DNA of 64,000 nucleotides, from the NCBI RefSeq assembly GCF_014529535.1, contig NW_023503807.1:1959332-2023331 (forward strand), in the 5' to 3' direction. Source of the DNA: Bradysia coprophila (taxonomy: Eukaryota; Arthropoda; Insecta; Diptera; Sciaridae). The notes under the pieces were generated by a model. The model saw nothing but the letters and a program-made list of their open reading frames with translations. It did no database searches and was not told the DNA's origin. The translations under genes and the position numbers were made by a program. Below are positions 12,201 through 21,600 of the stretch, one piece after another (the stretch's first letter is position 1; the number at the start of each line of letters is the position of its first letter).

Positions 12201-14757
12201 TTCGGCCATGTATACTATTCGTAAAATATAAAAACTTGTTGACACCAAGAGCTCGATCAGCAAAGAAGCGACAAGGAATTGTCTTTCCTGGAACAGAAGT
12301 GGTTTTGTAAGCAGACAGTAAGATCACGGGCAAACAAACTGAAAGAGATCAATACCCTGAACTGTGTGTTCGCATTTCGGCTGGCAATGCCCAAATGCAA
12401 TCCAAAAACCAAAATTAAAATTTCGCTGGCCTGTGTCACATATTCCCAGGTGAACGGATGACAAGTATTCGTATTCGTTTCCTGCAAACCGTCCAGGTCA
12501 GCGCTTATCATTAAATCAAACGAAGAAGCCGTGAACGCCGACATATAGCAAACGACTGCGAATATCATTGTTCCCAGATATTTCAGCAGATCCACATCTC
12601 TCAACACCCAGCGGTGAGCTTTTCTCGTCCGGAAGTCGACCAAATGTCGATACAATTTCAGAATGATGGCTCCGTAGCATATTATAAAGCCAACCTCACG
12701 GAACCACGGCTCCAGCAAACAGCGAATGGTTGACGCCGGAAAGAAATGGAGTACCACCTGTTAGAGGCAAAGTGCACGATCAGTTCTCGGCGCGAATCGA
12801 AAATGATTTCAGTTTAATATTTACGGCTCCATAGGACAGTATAACACCCAGCAAGATGATTTCCAGTACTGTCCACATTCCGCTGGCAATCGTTTTGCAC
12901 TTCCGTTGCCTGAACACAATGACGGCTAAAACCATACAACACAGAATGCATGCACCCAAAACCGCTCCTATAGACGCTTTCAGCAGCAGCTCCATCGTCC
13001 CAGTCTCATATGTCTCTTCTGTATTACAAACACCATTCTTATCACAGCTCGGACAGCCACCAGGGCAACGAAGACACGAAAAATTTCCGTTTCCCGCTTC
13101 AATCGCATGACCTTCAAAACCTTGAAGTGTTTGATTCGGAACGTAATAGCCAAAGTTACAGATGCATGTGTAGGCTCCGCGTGTGTTGGCTGAACCATTC
13201 GATATCGATTGAAAGCAAAATGTTGTTACCAGATCGCAGCTGTGTCTCTTTCCGAATATCGGCTCCAGGAAATCGTTACACTGATCTTCATCCGCTGCAA
13301 TGAAGGAAGACGCCACCGTCCTGGTTTTTGAGTAAAGAGATGGGAAGAAATGGTAAAATGCCGACTGAAGCAAATAAAATTCATTTTTTACTTATATCCG
13401 GATGATTGGACCGTAGCACTGAATGGCCACAACCATCTGCCTTGTAATGCACCACAATCACGAAATGGCGCGTTCCAAAACTGTGATCCGTCCGTGTGAT
13501 TCCAGGCTTCGCCTGTAAAGATCACCTACTTGAGAAATTGAATTCAAATAATTTGCGGTCAAAAATGACTTGCCTAATTCACGCCAATAAGTGCTCAAGT
13601 AGCTGTGATTCGTAGCATTTTCAACGTGATCCCGAAATTGGACAACCGCCAATTTAATCGCGGGAGCAGCTAAAACAATCAGTTGTCATTATGCGGATGA
13701 TATAGCAGAACAATTAAGTAAAATTACCGATGGCAACCGCCAGTAGCCCTCCATCTTGATTCAGGGCGTTCACAGCAATTTCATTTGCTTTTTGTCGAAT
13801 TTCTGCGGTCAGAGTGTCAGATGACTTCTTCCCTAGGTAGTCCGCAAGTTCTTTGGCAGAACTAACTGTTATTTCTGAGGCATCGTAATACTGCAATTAT
13901 AGCGATTTCGGCGAGTGTTATTCGCGACTGAGTTGCAAGGTGTCCAATTCACAAAAAGGTTGAAAACTGTTACTTGAGTGTCTACGTGCCCGATCGACTC
14001 ACTCAAAAAGTAACATTTCCATGTTTTGCACTGTCCACCCACATAAGGAGTCATCCATCCATCTACACGATTATCGGCATTCTTGTCGTCCTTCGGTCAC
14101 ACACAGAAAAATATGTTTAGAGTGGTAAGGTAGTTTCACATGCTTCTGCACCGAAAACCGTTCACTTCATCAATTAGGCATTTTTTCGGCAGCCTCAACA
14201 TGTAAAATATTGTGCGTAACTCGGTCAAAAAATTGAAAGTCGGCTTCGTCTCGGAACAACAAACTTCACACGAAAACGAGACCTTTCAACTTTTCCGTCC
14301 TTGTGACGTAGGTATCTAATACTTGTGGCACGCACATACTAATACGTTGTGTATGCATATCACAGACGTTAAGCATAATCTGTCACAAATGACTCACAAT
14401 GTATTATGCTTAACTCGTGTGACATGCGTATCCATCGCACCGCACTCAACATATTTTTCTCTGTGTACAACATACCGTGCCTTTCGTGTAGACGTGAATT
14501 AAGGATGTCCCCTATAATGTAGTAAAATTGCCGGATACCCGGCTCAAAATAGCCGTATTTTTTACGAGAAACTCGTTAAAATTGGACAGCGACGATGAAG
14601 GTATATCAATAAAACTACTGCTTACCGGATCCGGTGGAACCTCCTCCAAAATCCGCGGTTCACATGGTTCCGATGAACATTGAGCAACGCAACACAAAAC
14701 AGCACTAACTATCAAGAATCGTCGTCGGTGAACGATTGTGGATGCAAGGCGGCCCAT
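7450..14757 (-). CDS. Class C orphan GPCR, GPR158/GPR179 (Drosophila smog-like) family
   Basis: Eleven exons (minus): 14626-14757, 13974-14090, 13728-13890, 13574-13669, 13392-13512, 12825-13320, 12356-12757, 12093-12287, 9514-9689, 9332-9443, 7450-7599. They total 2160 nt, 719 residues plus stop, and every phase agrees. Exon 1 gives a signal peptide ([17 protein letters not shown]). Exons 2-5 form the ectodomain, with [12 protein letters not shown] and FRDCG motifs. Exon 6 has a cysteine-rich EGF-like segment (DEDQC to CPGGCPSC, residues about 220-310) and the first two membrane helices. Exons 7-8 hold the remaining helices ([19 protein letters not shown]). Exons 9-10 give the hallmark C-tail: [19 protein letters not shown] then NPHISKRR, close to the mammalian GPR158 tail. 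The last exon is acidic, with no known domain. In vertebrates these receptors bind RGS7-Gbeta5; fly smog transduces Fog. Which fly paralogue this is cannot be settled. One GC-AG intron follows exon 4. Least certain: the exon-2 acceptor, and whether extra exons lie between 7600 and 9331. Confidence 0.92.
7737..7865. mobile_element. Palindromic MITE in or near the receptor gene's last intron
   Basis: CCATTATGGTTC at the left end matches GAACCATAATGG at the right; AGTCAATTTCGTAAA and TTTACGAAATTGACT are the inner arms. About 129 bp, non-coding, between the last two receptor exons. Confidence 0.75.
8279..8454. mobile_element. hAT-like MITE, copy 1 (8-bp TSD)
   Basis: The 176-bp palindromic element begins CAGATAGATGCTAAT and ends ATTAGTATCTCTCTG, with long inner arms containing CGACGGATAGAGG and CCTCTATCCGTCG. 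A perfect 8-bp duplication, TTCATTAC, flanks it (8271-8278 and 8455-8462). An 8-bp duplication with CAGAG-type ends fits the hAT superfamily. It lies inside the last intron of the receptor gene. A second copy of the family is at 19455-20841. Confidence 0.88.
8495..8600. repeat. Repeat of the CTCGG/CGAAAA palindrome family
   Basis: Contains TTATTGACCTCGG, GCCTCGGATCAACA and CGAAAACTCTACTTTTCATC. The same ordered blocks occur near 35300-35375 and, inverted, at 41830-41925; a fragment lies at 14250-14300. This is a dispersed, mildly palindromic family with no open frame. Confidence 0.6.
9232..9265. repeat. (TC)n microsatellite
   Basis: About sixteen uninterrupted CT dinucleotides in the intron downstream of receptor exon 10. 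They make the reverse strand read as an Arg-Glu run, which is not coding. Confidence 0.95.
10366..10745. mobile_element. Long imperfect inverted repeat (foldback-like)
   Basis: Left arm blocks (AAGAGCAATTGACCATTTGC, GCCTACATTTAGG, GATTTCTCTGAATCAAAAT, AATGTGTTACTTT) reappear in reverse order and complement at 10600-10745. The arms are about 150 bp and visibly diverged. Together with the next 300 bp it resembles the foldback at 25740-26160 (shared CTTAAGAGACA, GCCTACATTT, TTTTCAACAGAAAATA). It sits in the large intron between receptor exons 8 and 9. Confidence 0.7.
10920..10975. repeat. Fragment of the AAACCCTTTAAGGGTT terminal-repeat family
   Basis: GGACTTGCGTCACATTTACC followed by CTTTAAGGGTTATTTGAC is the same terminus seen at 58881 and 63290. 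Here only one end is visible, so it is a relic or a nested fragment within the foldback at 10.4-11.0 kb. Confidence 0.6.
11054..11430. repeat. 18-bp minisatellite, about 21 units
   Basis: The unit TTGGACCAGTTTGACCAA repeats with almost no change (one A-for-C change near 11383). Eighteen is a multiple of three and the unit has no stop in several frames, so long frames appear on both strands, including a perfect Gly-X-Y repeat on the minus strand. I read these as repeat artefacts. The array lies inside a receptor intron and grows out of GGTTGGACCAGTTTGACC, the counterpart of a single-copy segment at about 25925. Confidence 0.95.
11431..12092. other. Intron sequence between receptor exons 8 and 9
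   Basis: AT-rich, with only short frames in repeated poly-A contexts. No gene, RNA or clear element recognised. Confidence 0.5.
14099..14467. mobile_element. MITE in receptor intron 1, abutting exon 2
   Basis: ACACAGAAAAATATGTT at 14101 and AACATATTTTTCTCTGTGT at 14449-14467 form terminal inverted repeats around 370 bp. Inside are a second inverted pair (GTTAAGCATAAT, ATTATGCTTAAC) and a fragment of the CGAAAACGAGAC repeat. The proximal end lies only about 10 bp from the exon-2 acceptor, so element DNA supplies the pyrimidine tract TTTTTCTGTGTGTG. Confidence 0.75.
14629..14757 (-). other. Signal-peptide exon of the receptor gene
   Basis: The first coding exon opens with ATG at 14757 and encodes a basic n-region, a hydrophobic core ([11 protein letters not shown]) and a cysteine/serine cleavage region, followed by [13 protein letters not shown] strong donor (CCG|GTAAGC) stands at 14626/14625. 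The open frame continues past it to 14512, but that is intron read-through. Confidence 0.8.
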
Positions 14758-16431
14758 TACCTTACTAAGTGTGGGTGCATTTCTGAAATTAGCTCATCGG
14801 TTTGTTTAATAAATCGTCGAAAGAGAGTTTATTACGTTCCGATTTACCCATGAATCAATGGTACATTGACCATTTTGCACAATATTCCATCGTTGAAATG
14901 TACACCAAATCCATAAAAATATGAAACACGATTTTATGTCACAATTAACGATCATGCAAAAAAAAAACGTTTTCGCTCATAAAATGTTCCTAGTTGAATT
15001 ACAACATGTTTTTCGGATTAATAAATGAACGTTTTCGTAAAGCTTATGGTTGATAAAATCGAAACGAATTAAATATATTTTTCAATTGATAGCAGCCATT
15101 CGGGACATTATTGTAGCCGGAGCAATGTTAATTTACAGTAATACGATATTTATGAAGCACCAAGCACCACCCTTTTCATAAACTGAAAACATCTCCGTTC
15201 GCAAAATCAATAAAGATTCATTTTTACGGAAGAATTTCAACACCAATTCACTTGATAATTCCAATCGGAACGGCTCAGATCGATAATCATCAAATTAAAA
15301 TTATCTTTCATCACATTATGAGCGATCCATCCATTCAGTTTTCATTAAAAGAAAATTGTGTAAAATTTGGATGGTGTTTAATTAAAAGTTAAATTTTGTT
15401 TAGCAATCAATAAATTGGCAATGTCGAGTTTACCAATGACTAAAACATTTCCACCGAAAGTTCACTCAGATTGTGATAACTGACTGGAAATCAGAATAAA
15501 AACGCACGATAATTAAAACGATTTTCCTTCGGAAAATTCACAAACTTTGTCATCCAATATTTGCACGATTCGCACTTGAGAAAATGGCGATTTGTAGACG
15601 TCTTAAACGATTTTCTCCTAAACGCTAATAACCGTCGCGTGAGAAAACATAATATTCCCCATTCTACACATTTTCTGGTGTTTTGTCAGCGAGTCATCAT
15701 TTTGGAAATGCCGAACGTTGTTGAAATTGGTTTTTAAACAAGTCGATAAAGTGAAAACATTTTTTTGTGTGGATTGAACAAGGGTTTTTTGTTAGTATAA
15801 TGTGATTGTTCAACTAAAATACCGTATCCACTAACTGTATGAAATAAGTGGACCGTTAGTGTCCGAAATATTTACGGATCTCAGAGTTTTCATCTGAATA
15901 CTATTCTCTTTTTCCCCTTACAATCTGATATCTCGATGGAAATTATTCCAATAAGAAAGTGGAAATCAACCACAGTCGGACTAAATACACACAGGAGTCA
16001 CCAGTTTTTCTAAATCGTATCCGTACAGTTTTACCTACATAATATTTCCCGGTAAACAAACGTTCATGAAGGAAGGGGAACATAATATCTCTCGATATTC
16101 GTAAAAAGAGCGAACTCTCATTTTCATCTCGGCATTCATTTTTCACCAACTTTATATCTCCTTTCAAAATTCCCCTATTTTTCAGCATGTAAAACTATTG
16201 TAATAGCAGCATATGGGCAATCAATGTTAGTTATAAATCTTTATAAATAGAATGTGAGATGATTAGTGTGTGGTAGATGGTAGATTTTTCTTTATTGAAA
16301 GCTGCACCCTTCATAATTGGTTCGATAATCGGTTCTGAATAGAAATTTATATTTAGCATATAAAGACCCATCAACGCGAACTGATGTACACGCCGAACTA
16401 AATATTTTCATATCAATCTATTCTATTGGTC
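14758..16431. other. Region upstream of the receptor gene
   Basis: AT-rich intergenic DNA holding the receptor's presumed promoter. No convincing exon; the 81-codon frame at 15943-16188 (minus) has no recognisable domain. Confidence 0.4.
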
Positions 16432-16601
16432 GATGAGGCGACATAACTACACGGTCAATATCGTCAGGAACGATATTATCGTTTTTTAGACGATAGTATC
16501 GTTTTTTAGACGATAGTATCGTTTTTTAGACGATAGTATCGTCCAAAAAAACGATAATATCGTTCCTGACGATATTGACGGTGTGAAAATGTCCCGCCAC
16601 C
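16432..16601. mobile_element. ACGATA-palindrome element, short copy (Mutator-like MITE)
   Basis: The 170-bp element begins GATGAGGCGACATAACTACA and ends AAATGTCCCGCCACC. Behind each end the same inner terminal repeat (GTCAATATCGTCAGGAACGA) faces inward. The core is three tandem ACGATAGTATCGT-type palindromes spaced by TTTTTTAG. The 9-bp flanks CTATTGGTC (16423-16431) and CCATTGGTC (16602-16610) differ at one base, consistent with an aged 9-bp duplication. Longer copies are at 19472 and 24657. Confidence 0.88.
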
Positions 16602-18560
16602 CCATTGGTCACTATCTGTATTTTTCCAAACAGATTTGCGTTTCGGCATTAATATTTTCCGTTTGGTGTCCTTGTTAACTAACAAAAACTCCAAAATTCT
16701 AAAGAAAAACAATTTCCAATGGAAATAACAAAAGATAACAAAAATTTATTTTGAAGCGTTCAGAACGTTGTAAGAACAATGCACAATAAAGTGTAGAAAG
16801 TAGAACCCGGTAATGCCAAAGAACTTTCTCTGAAACATTTTCTATTTGCTCAAAAACGATCAACGTTGGCGAGTAAAAGCATTCCGGCAACGAATGTACT
16901 TACCATTCTTAGGGCTGTAGAAGAGTTATCACAACTTTAGAAAGTAGTAGAAGACACGTAACGAGCTTAGTGCGACATGTGAGGAACACAATCGTAAGAA
17001 TTCTCTTCATTGAATTGAAAAATGTATTGTCCATAAACTCGTCAATTTAAGAAATTTACTCAGCCCAACTCTCGAATCAAAGCTTTTATTACTCAAGACA
17101 ACTCTTTTTTACTGACCCAGTAAGTTAGTTTAAGAATTGTTTGATTTGAAGGGTCAATGTGCAGTCATAATTTTCAAAAAGGAAGGTGATGTTTGATGAT
17201 TCAAAAGAGTGTTTTGTTCTCGAAAACTGAACATTAGGATTTCATTGTTAGATGTGTGTTCAATTTCTCGGAGGATTTACCGATCCAAAAAGTTCTCTAC
17301 TTCGAATGTTTACGTCTTCCAGAGAATCGTCCACTCACACTTCCTTACCTTCACACGAACCCAAAAATCCCACGACAATTGCACCTTAGTCGAATCAGTG
17401 TGTTGTGTTTCGTAATGAAACTTTCGTTGAAACGTTCTCCACGCCCAAAATAAGTGTTACGTAAATGCATGAATCGCCACGAGTGATCAATCGGTGATAA
17501 ACATCCTTCCACAAATCATATTCGAGGCTTAGCTTATTGCTGAAATTCAACAATTTTGACCTAAACCCAAAATCTCGATTCAAATGTCTGAATTTTCCCA
17601 CGAATTTTCTTACATTTTCCTGAACAATTTCGAGACTGGGAATTTTTTCGCACACCATTCTGTTGGTATTAGTACCGACACATAATCCGCTGGTATTAAA
17701 TGCGCTACAACCAGATACGAAAGCCGAAAAAAGAATCGACGGCGGCGACTAGCCGATGTAAAATACTCGGTGAAGCCAATAAAAAACCTCTTTTGAGCAT
17801 TATAAACCTGAACTCACGATTGAATTTCCATTAAAAATTTTAATTTTTGATTCAACTCGTTTTGAGGGATTCTTTTGAATTTCGACTGACCGAAATCGGC
17901 GCTATTTTTTCCGGGACTTTTTTATATATGCCTAGTTAGGCCTTGGTGCCTAGGCCCCAAAACCAGTCTCAGATATTTTTGATCTTCCATACCTGGCTGG
18001 TTGTAAGTGGCCAAAAGTCGAAAAATGAGGTTTCGTAGTTCGGATTTCATTTCCGTAAGGTGGCGAGGACACAGGCGTGTATGGGTTCGTTGGAAAGCTG
18101 AGGTCAAGTATTCCTGGGGCAAATATTAACTTCATAAAATTTGCTGATAATCGGCCGAAAATATGACTTCTGGAAAATTTCTCAGAATCGATGTAACCTC
18201 GGTGAACTTTGATGAGAGCTGTGACCTCACTAATGCAATTATTTGATTAAATTATTACTTATTATGAATGTGGAGGACCTCTATCGCTGATAGAAATTAA
18301 GCATGACAGCCACCGCTTTTGCGATGCTAAAAAAATGGTCGGCTCTCCTGTCTGGCTACAACAACACTTTTGGTAACCAGAGAGATAGTGTGTATATATA
18401 ACGAAAAGCCAACTTGACAATTCTGTCAGAGAGCAAGAGATAACATATTTTTTCCATCACAGTATCAACACCAGTTTGCATTCATTCTGAATAATAGGTT
18501 TTTTGTGTTGTTTTTAATTGCGTGTACGGTGAAAACGGCTAACTCATCAAAAAGGAAACA
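16602..18560. other. Intergenic region upstream of aspartate aminotransferase
   Basis: Frames of 60-87 codons occur (the longest at 17395-17658, minus) without recognisable domains or splice partners. The last hundred bases before 18561 are the likely 5' UTR and promoter of the aminotransferase gene. Confidence 0.4.
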
Positions 18561-18637
18561 ATGGCAACGCATCAAAAAATGGTTTTGTTTTCCAATCAAT
18601 TGCTGTCAGCTTCAAATATGAACATACTGAGATCGGC
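18561..18637 (+). other. Mitochondrial presequence exon of Got2
   Basis: A short first coding exon, 25 codons plus two bases. It reads as an N-terminus with hydroxylated and basic residues and ends NILRSA across the junction. Purine-rich AAAGGAAACA precedes the ATG. Confidence 0.82.
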
Positions 18638-21600
18638 GTAAGAATTTTTCGCTTTTTTCAAATTCATAATTTTCACAGATTATTGTTCGGCATGTTATTT
18701 TGACCTTCTGGAAGGTGAATCGAGATAAAGAAATTGCAGAAAAAAAAATCAATATTTTGATGATTGGGTTCTTTCTCCAAAATGATTTCGTTGTGTCTTT
18801 CGTTCGGTTTATTTTTAGTTAAAATAAAAAATTCTTCTCAAACTAAGATTCATTATAACATGCGTAAGCGATGTTCATATGTATATGCTAGTAGTTTTCT
18901 CATTCATGATTGTTTTGAATGCTGTGTTCATTTACGTCATTAATTTCCGCTTTTCACAAACAACATTCAATTAAATTCAAATTCACAATAATATCAACAG
19001 ATAAATGAGAAAAATACTTGATAACTGAAAGGCAGAAACTAGTTTTCTAGCTGGCACAATATGTTACTAATTCGTACCGGCTTTTGCTTTATATAGAACC
19101 TCTCTGTTATGCCTTTTGGGTAACGTGCTTCAATAATGATTTGTCTTTCGACGCTAATCCAAAAATAAAATCCAGAATAATTAGAGACATCTGAGGTATA
19201 TTCTTTGTCCCAATATCGTTGTACGTTGTTGTTTGTTTTGCATGTGTTTCAGTTATTAATTAGGGTGGGTCGAATTTTCCATTTTATTTTAAAACGCCTG
19301 GGTCTCGATTCTCGTGAATTCGTAACTTAACCTTAATAGTTACGAATCGTATGGACTACTCTTAGCATTAAGGTGACAGCTGTCAAGCTACGAATTCTTA
19401 AATTCCGGACAATCGACACCCTGAGCCTTAATTCTCATACGTTCGTAACTTTAACAGAGATATAGATGCTAGATGAGGCGACATAACTACACGGTCAATA
19501 TCGTCAGGAACGATATTATCGTTTTTTAGACGATAGTATCGTTTTTTTGATGATACTATCGTCTAAAAAACGATATTATCGTTCAGAAGACGATAATATC
19601 GTTTTTTTTACGATAATATCGTCCTGGATGAAAATATCCGCTGGACGATATTATCGTTATTTTCTTTTTCTGAACAAATTTATCGTTATTTTGGACGATA
19701 TTATCGTCCAGAACGATAATATCGTTTTTAATTATTAATTTTTTTAAATTTGAGACGATAATATCGTTTTTAATTTATTTAAAATAAAAATTCTAGACGA
19801 TAGTAATATCGTCCTGGGCGATATTATCGTTCTGGATGGTTGTTGAAGACGAAACACAAAATCTTGTAGATAAACACCTTTTTATAGACGGCAAATATAT
19901 ATTAAAAATTGGTTCATTTGGTTCCGTAAATTTAAATTTTATATAGAAAAATTACACAGACTAATTATGAGACGACGCGAGAAAAAAAATTAATTCCTAA
20001 GTTCCGACACCGTTCCGGCGCCCGCTCGCATTGCGGCCCTCCGCTTCGCTCCGGGGCAATGGGCCGGATCGCTCGGCGTGTTAAAACGCTTTTTATGTAC
20101 AATCAAAGTTGGTATTCATTTCGTAAAAAGATGAATTATTTAGGGACGAACTAAACGCCTTTTTTAAACACTGATGTGTAGGTGATTTCCTCTGACAATT
20201 GTTTTTCGATATTTTGGAAGAGAATTCGGTTCTTGCTGCACCTCTGAGGAAAATTGAGTCCTGGACAATATTACCACCCAAAACTAAACGATAATATCGT
20301 CCTGGGCGATATTATCGTTTTTTTAAACGATAGTATCGTCCTGCACGATATTATCGTTTAACAAAACGATAATATCGCCCAGGACGATATTATCGTTTTG
20401 GACGATTTTATCCATTAGATTTTTTAGAACGGTAATATCGTCCAGAAAACGATAATATCGTTTTTTGAACGATAATATCGACAAGAAAACGATACTATCG
20501 TCCAGACAATATTTTAGAATTTTTCAATTTAGACGATATTATCGTCCTGGATGAAACTTTTTTGGGCGAAAATATCGTTTTTTTGGACGATAGTATCGTC
20601 CAAAAAAAACGATAATATCGTTCCTGACGATATTGACGGTGTGGAAATGTCCCGCCACCTAGATGCTAATATGACAACTGGGTCGTATCGACGGATAGAG
20701 GGAATATGTGGGAATATGTCGAATGATTTTGAAATTGGTTGAGCGAAAATGTATTGCATTCTCTCTCAAAAACCCAACTGTCATTCGACATATTCCCTCT
20801 ATCCGTCGAAACGACCCAGTCGTCATATTAGCAACTCTCTGAACTTTAAGAATTCGCAACTTGGGATTTAAAACACACAACTGTCAAGTTACGAATGTTT
20901 GAAGTTACGAAAATACGAGAATGGTCGCCCTTGGCCCCGTTTTTCATGAGTTGGTAGCTCTAAATATTCGTAGCTCGATAGTTGCGTGTATAGAAACCCA
21001 AAAGAACTGCCAAGCTACGAATTCTTAAAGTTACCCCAACCATGACTGCTCGTCAAAGACCATGGACCTTGAAAGAAGCAATCACCCGAGCGTTTTAAAA
21101 AACTTACCTGACCTCGATTTTCTATTAGCTTACCACGACACACACCTTACATGTCATGATTTGTCGATTTTATCTGTAAGAAAAATCGAAATCTTTTGAC
21201 TAAAAGTCGGAAAAACTGACTGACTTACATTATTCAGCTGTAGAGTGTCAAAGAGAATGTCAAAAAGAGTGTGCCCCCATCCAATGAAAGTCTAGAACAG
21301 GTATGGTCGATCGGGTAATTCGTCTTAAACGCACTCACATTTTATGTCAAAATAATATGAAAATGAGTGCGTTTAAGTACGAAAATCAAATTTTTATGTC
21401 CTCCGGGCGGACAATAGACCATACCTGTTTTACACTTTCATTGCCCCCATCGAACTCAGTTAAATTAACACTTTTCGGAGAAACCATTCAGCGATATATG
21501 CAGCCTCACTCTACGAGACCGAAAATGAAAATCGCTTTAGCAGGCATGGGGAAAACATATTTTGTAATAAAAAGTTTCTTTCATCCTGAATGCAACCAGG

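Noticed and set aside
12279..13303. Plus-strand frames of 60-97 codons
   Set aside because: Antisense shadows of receptor exons 6-8.
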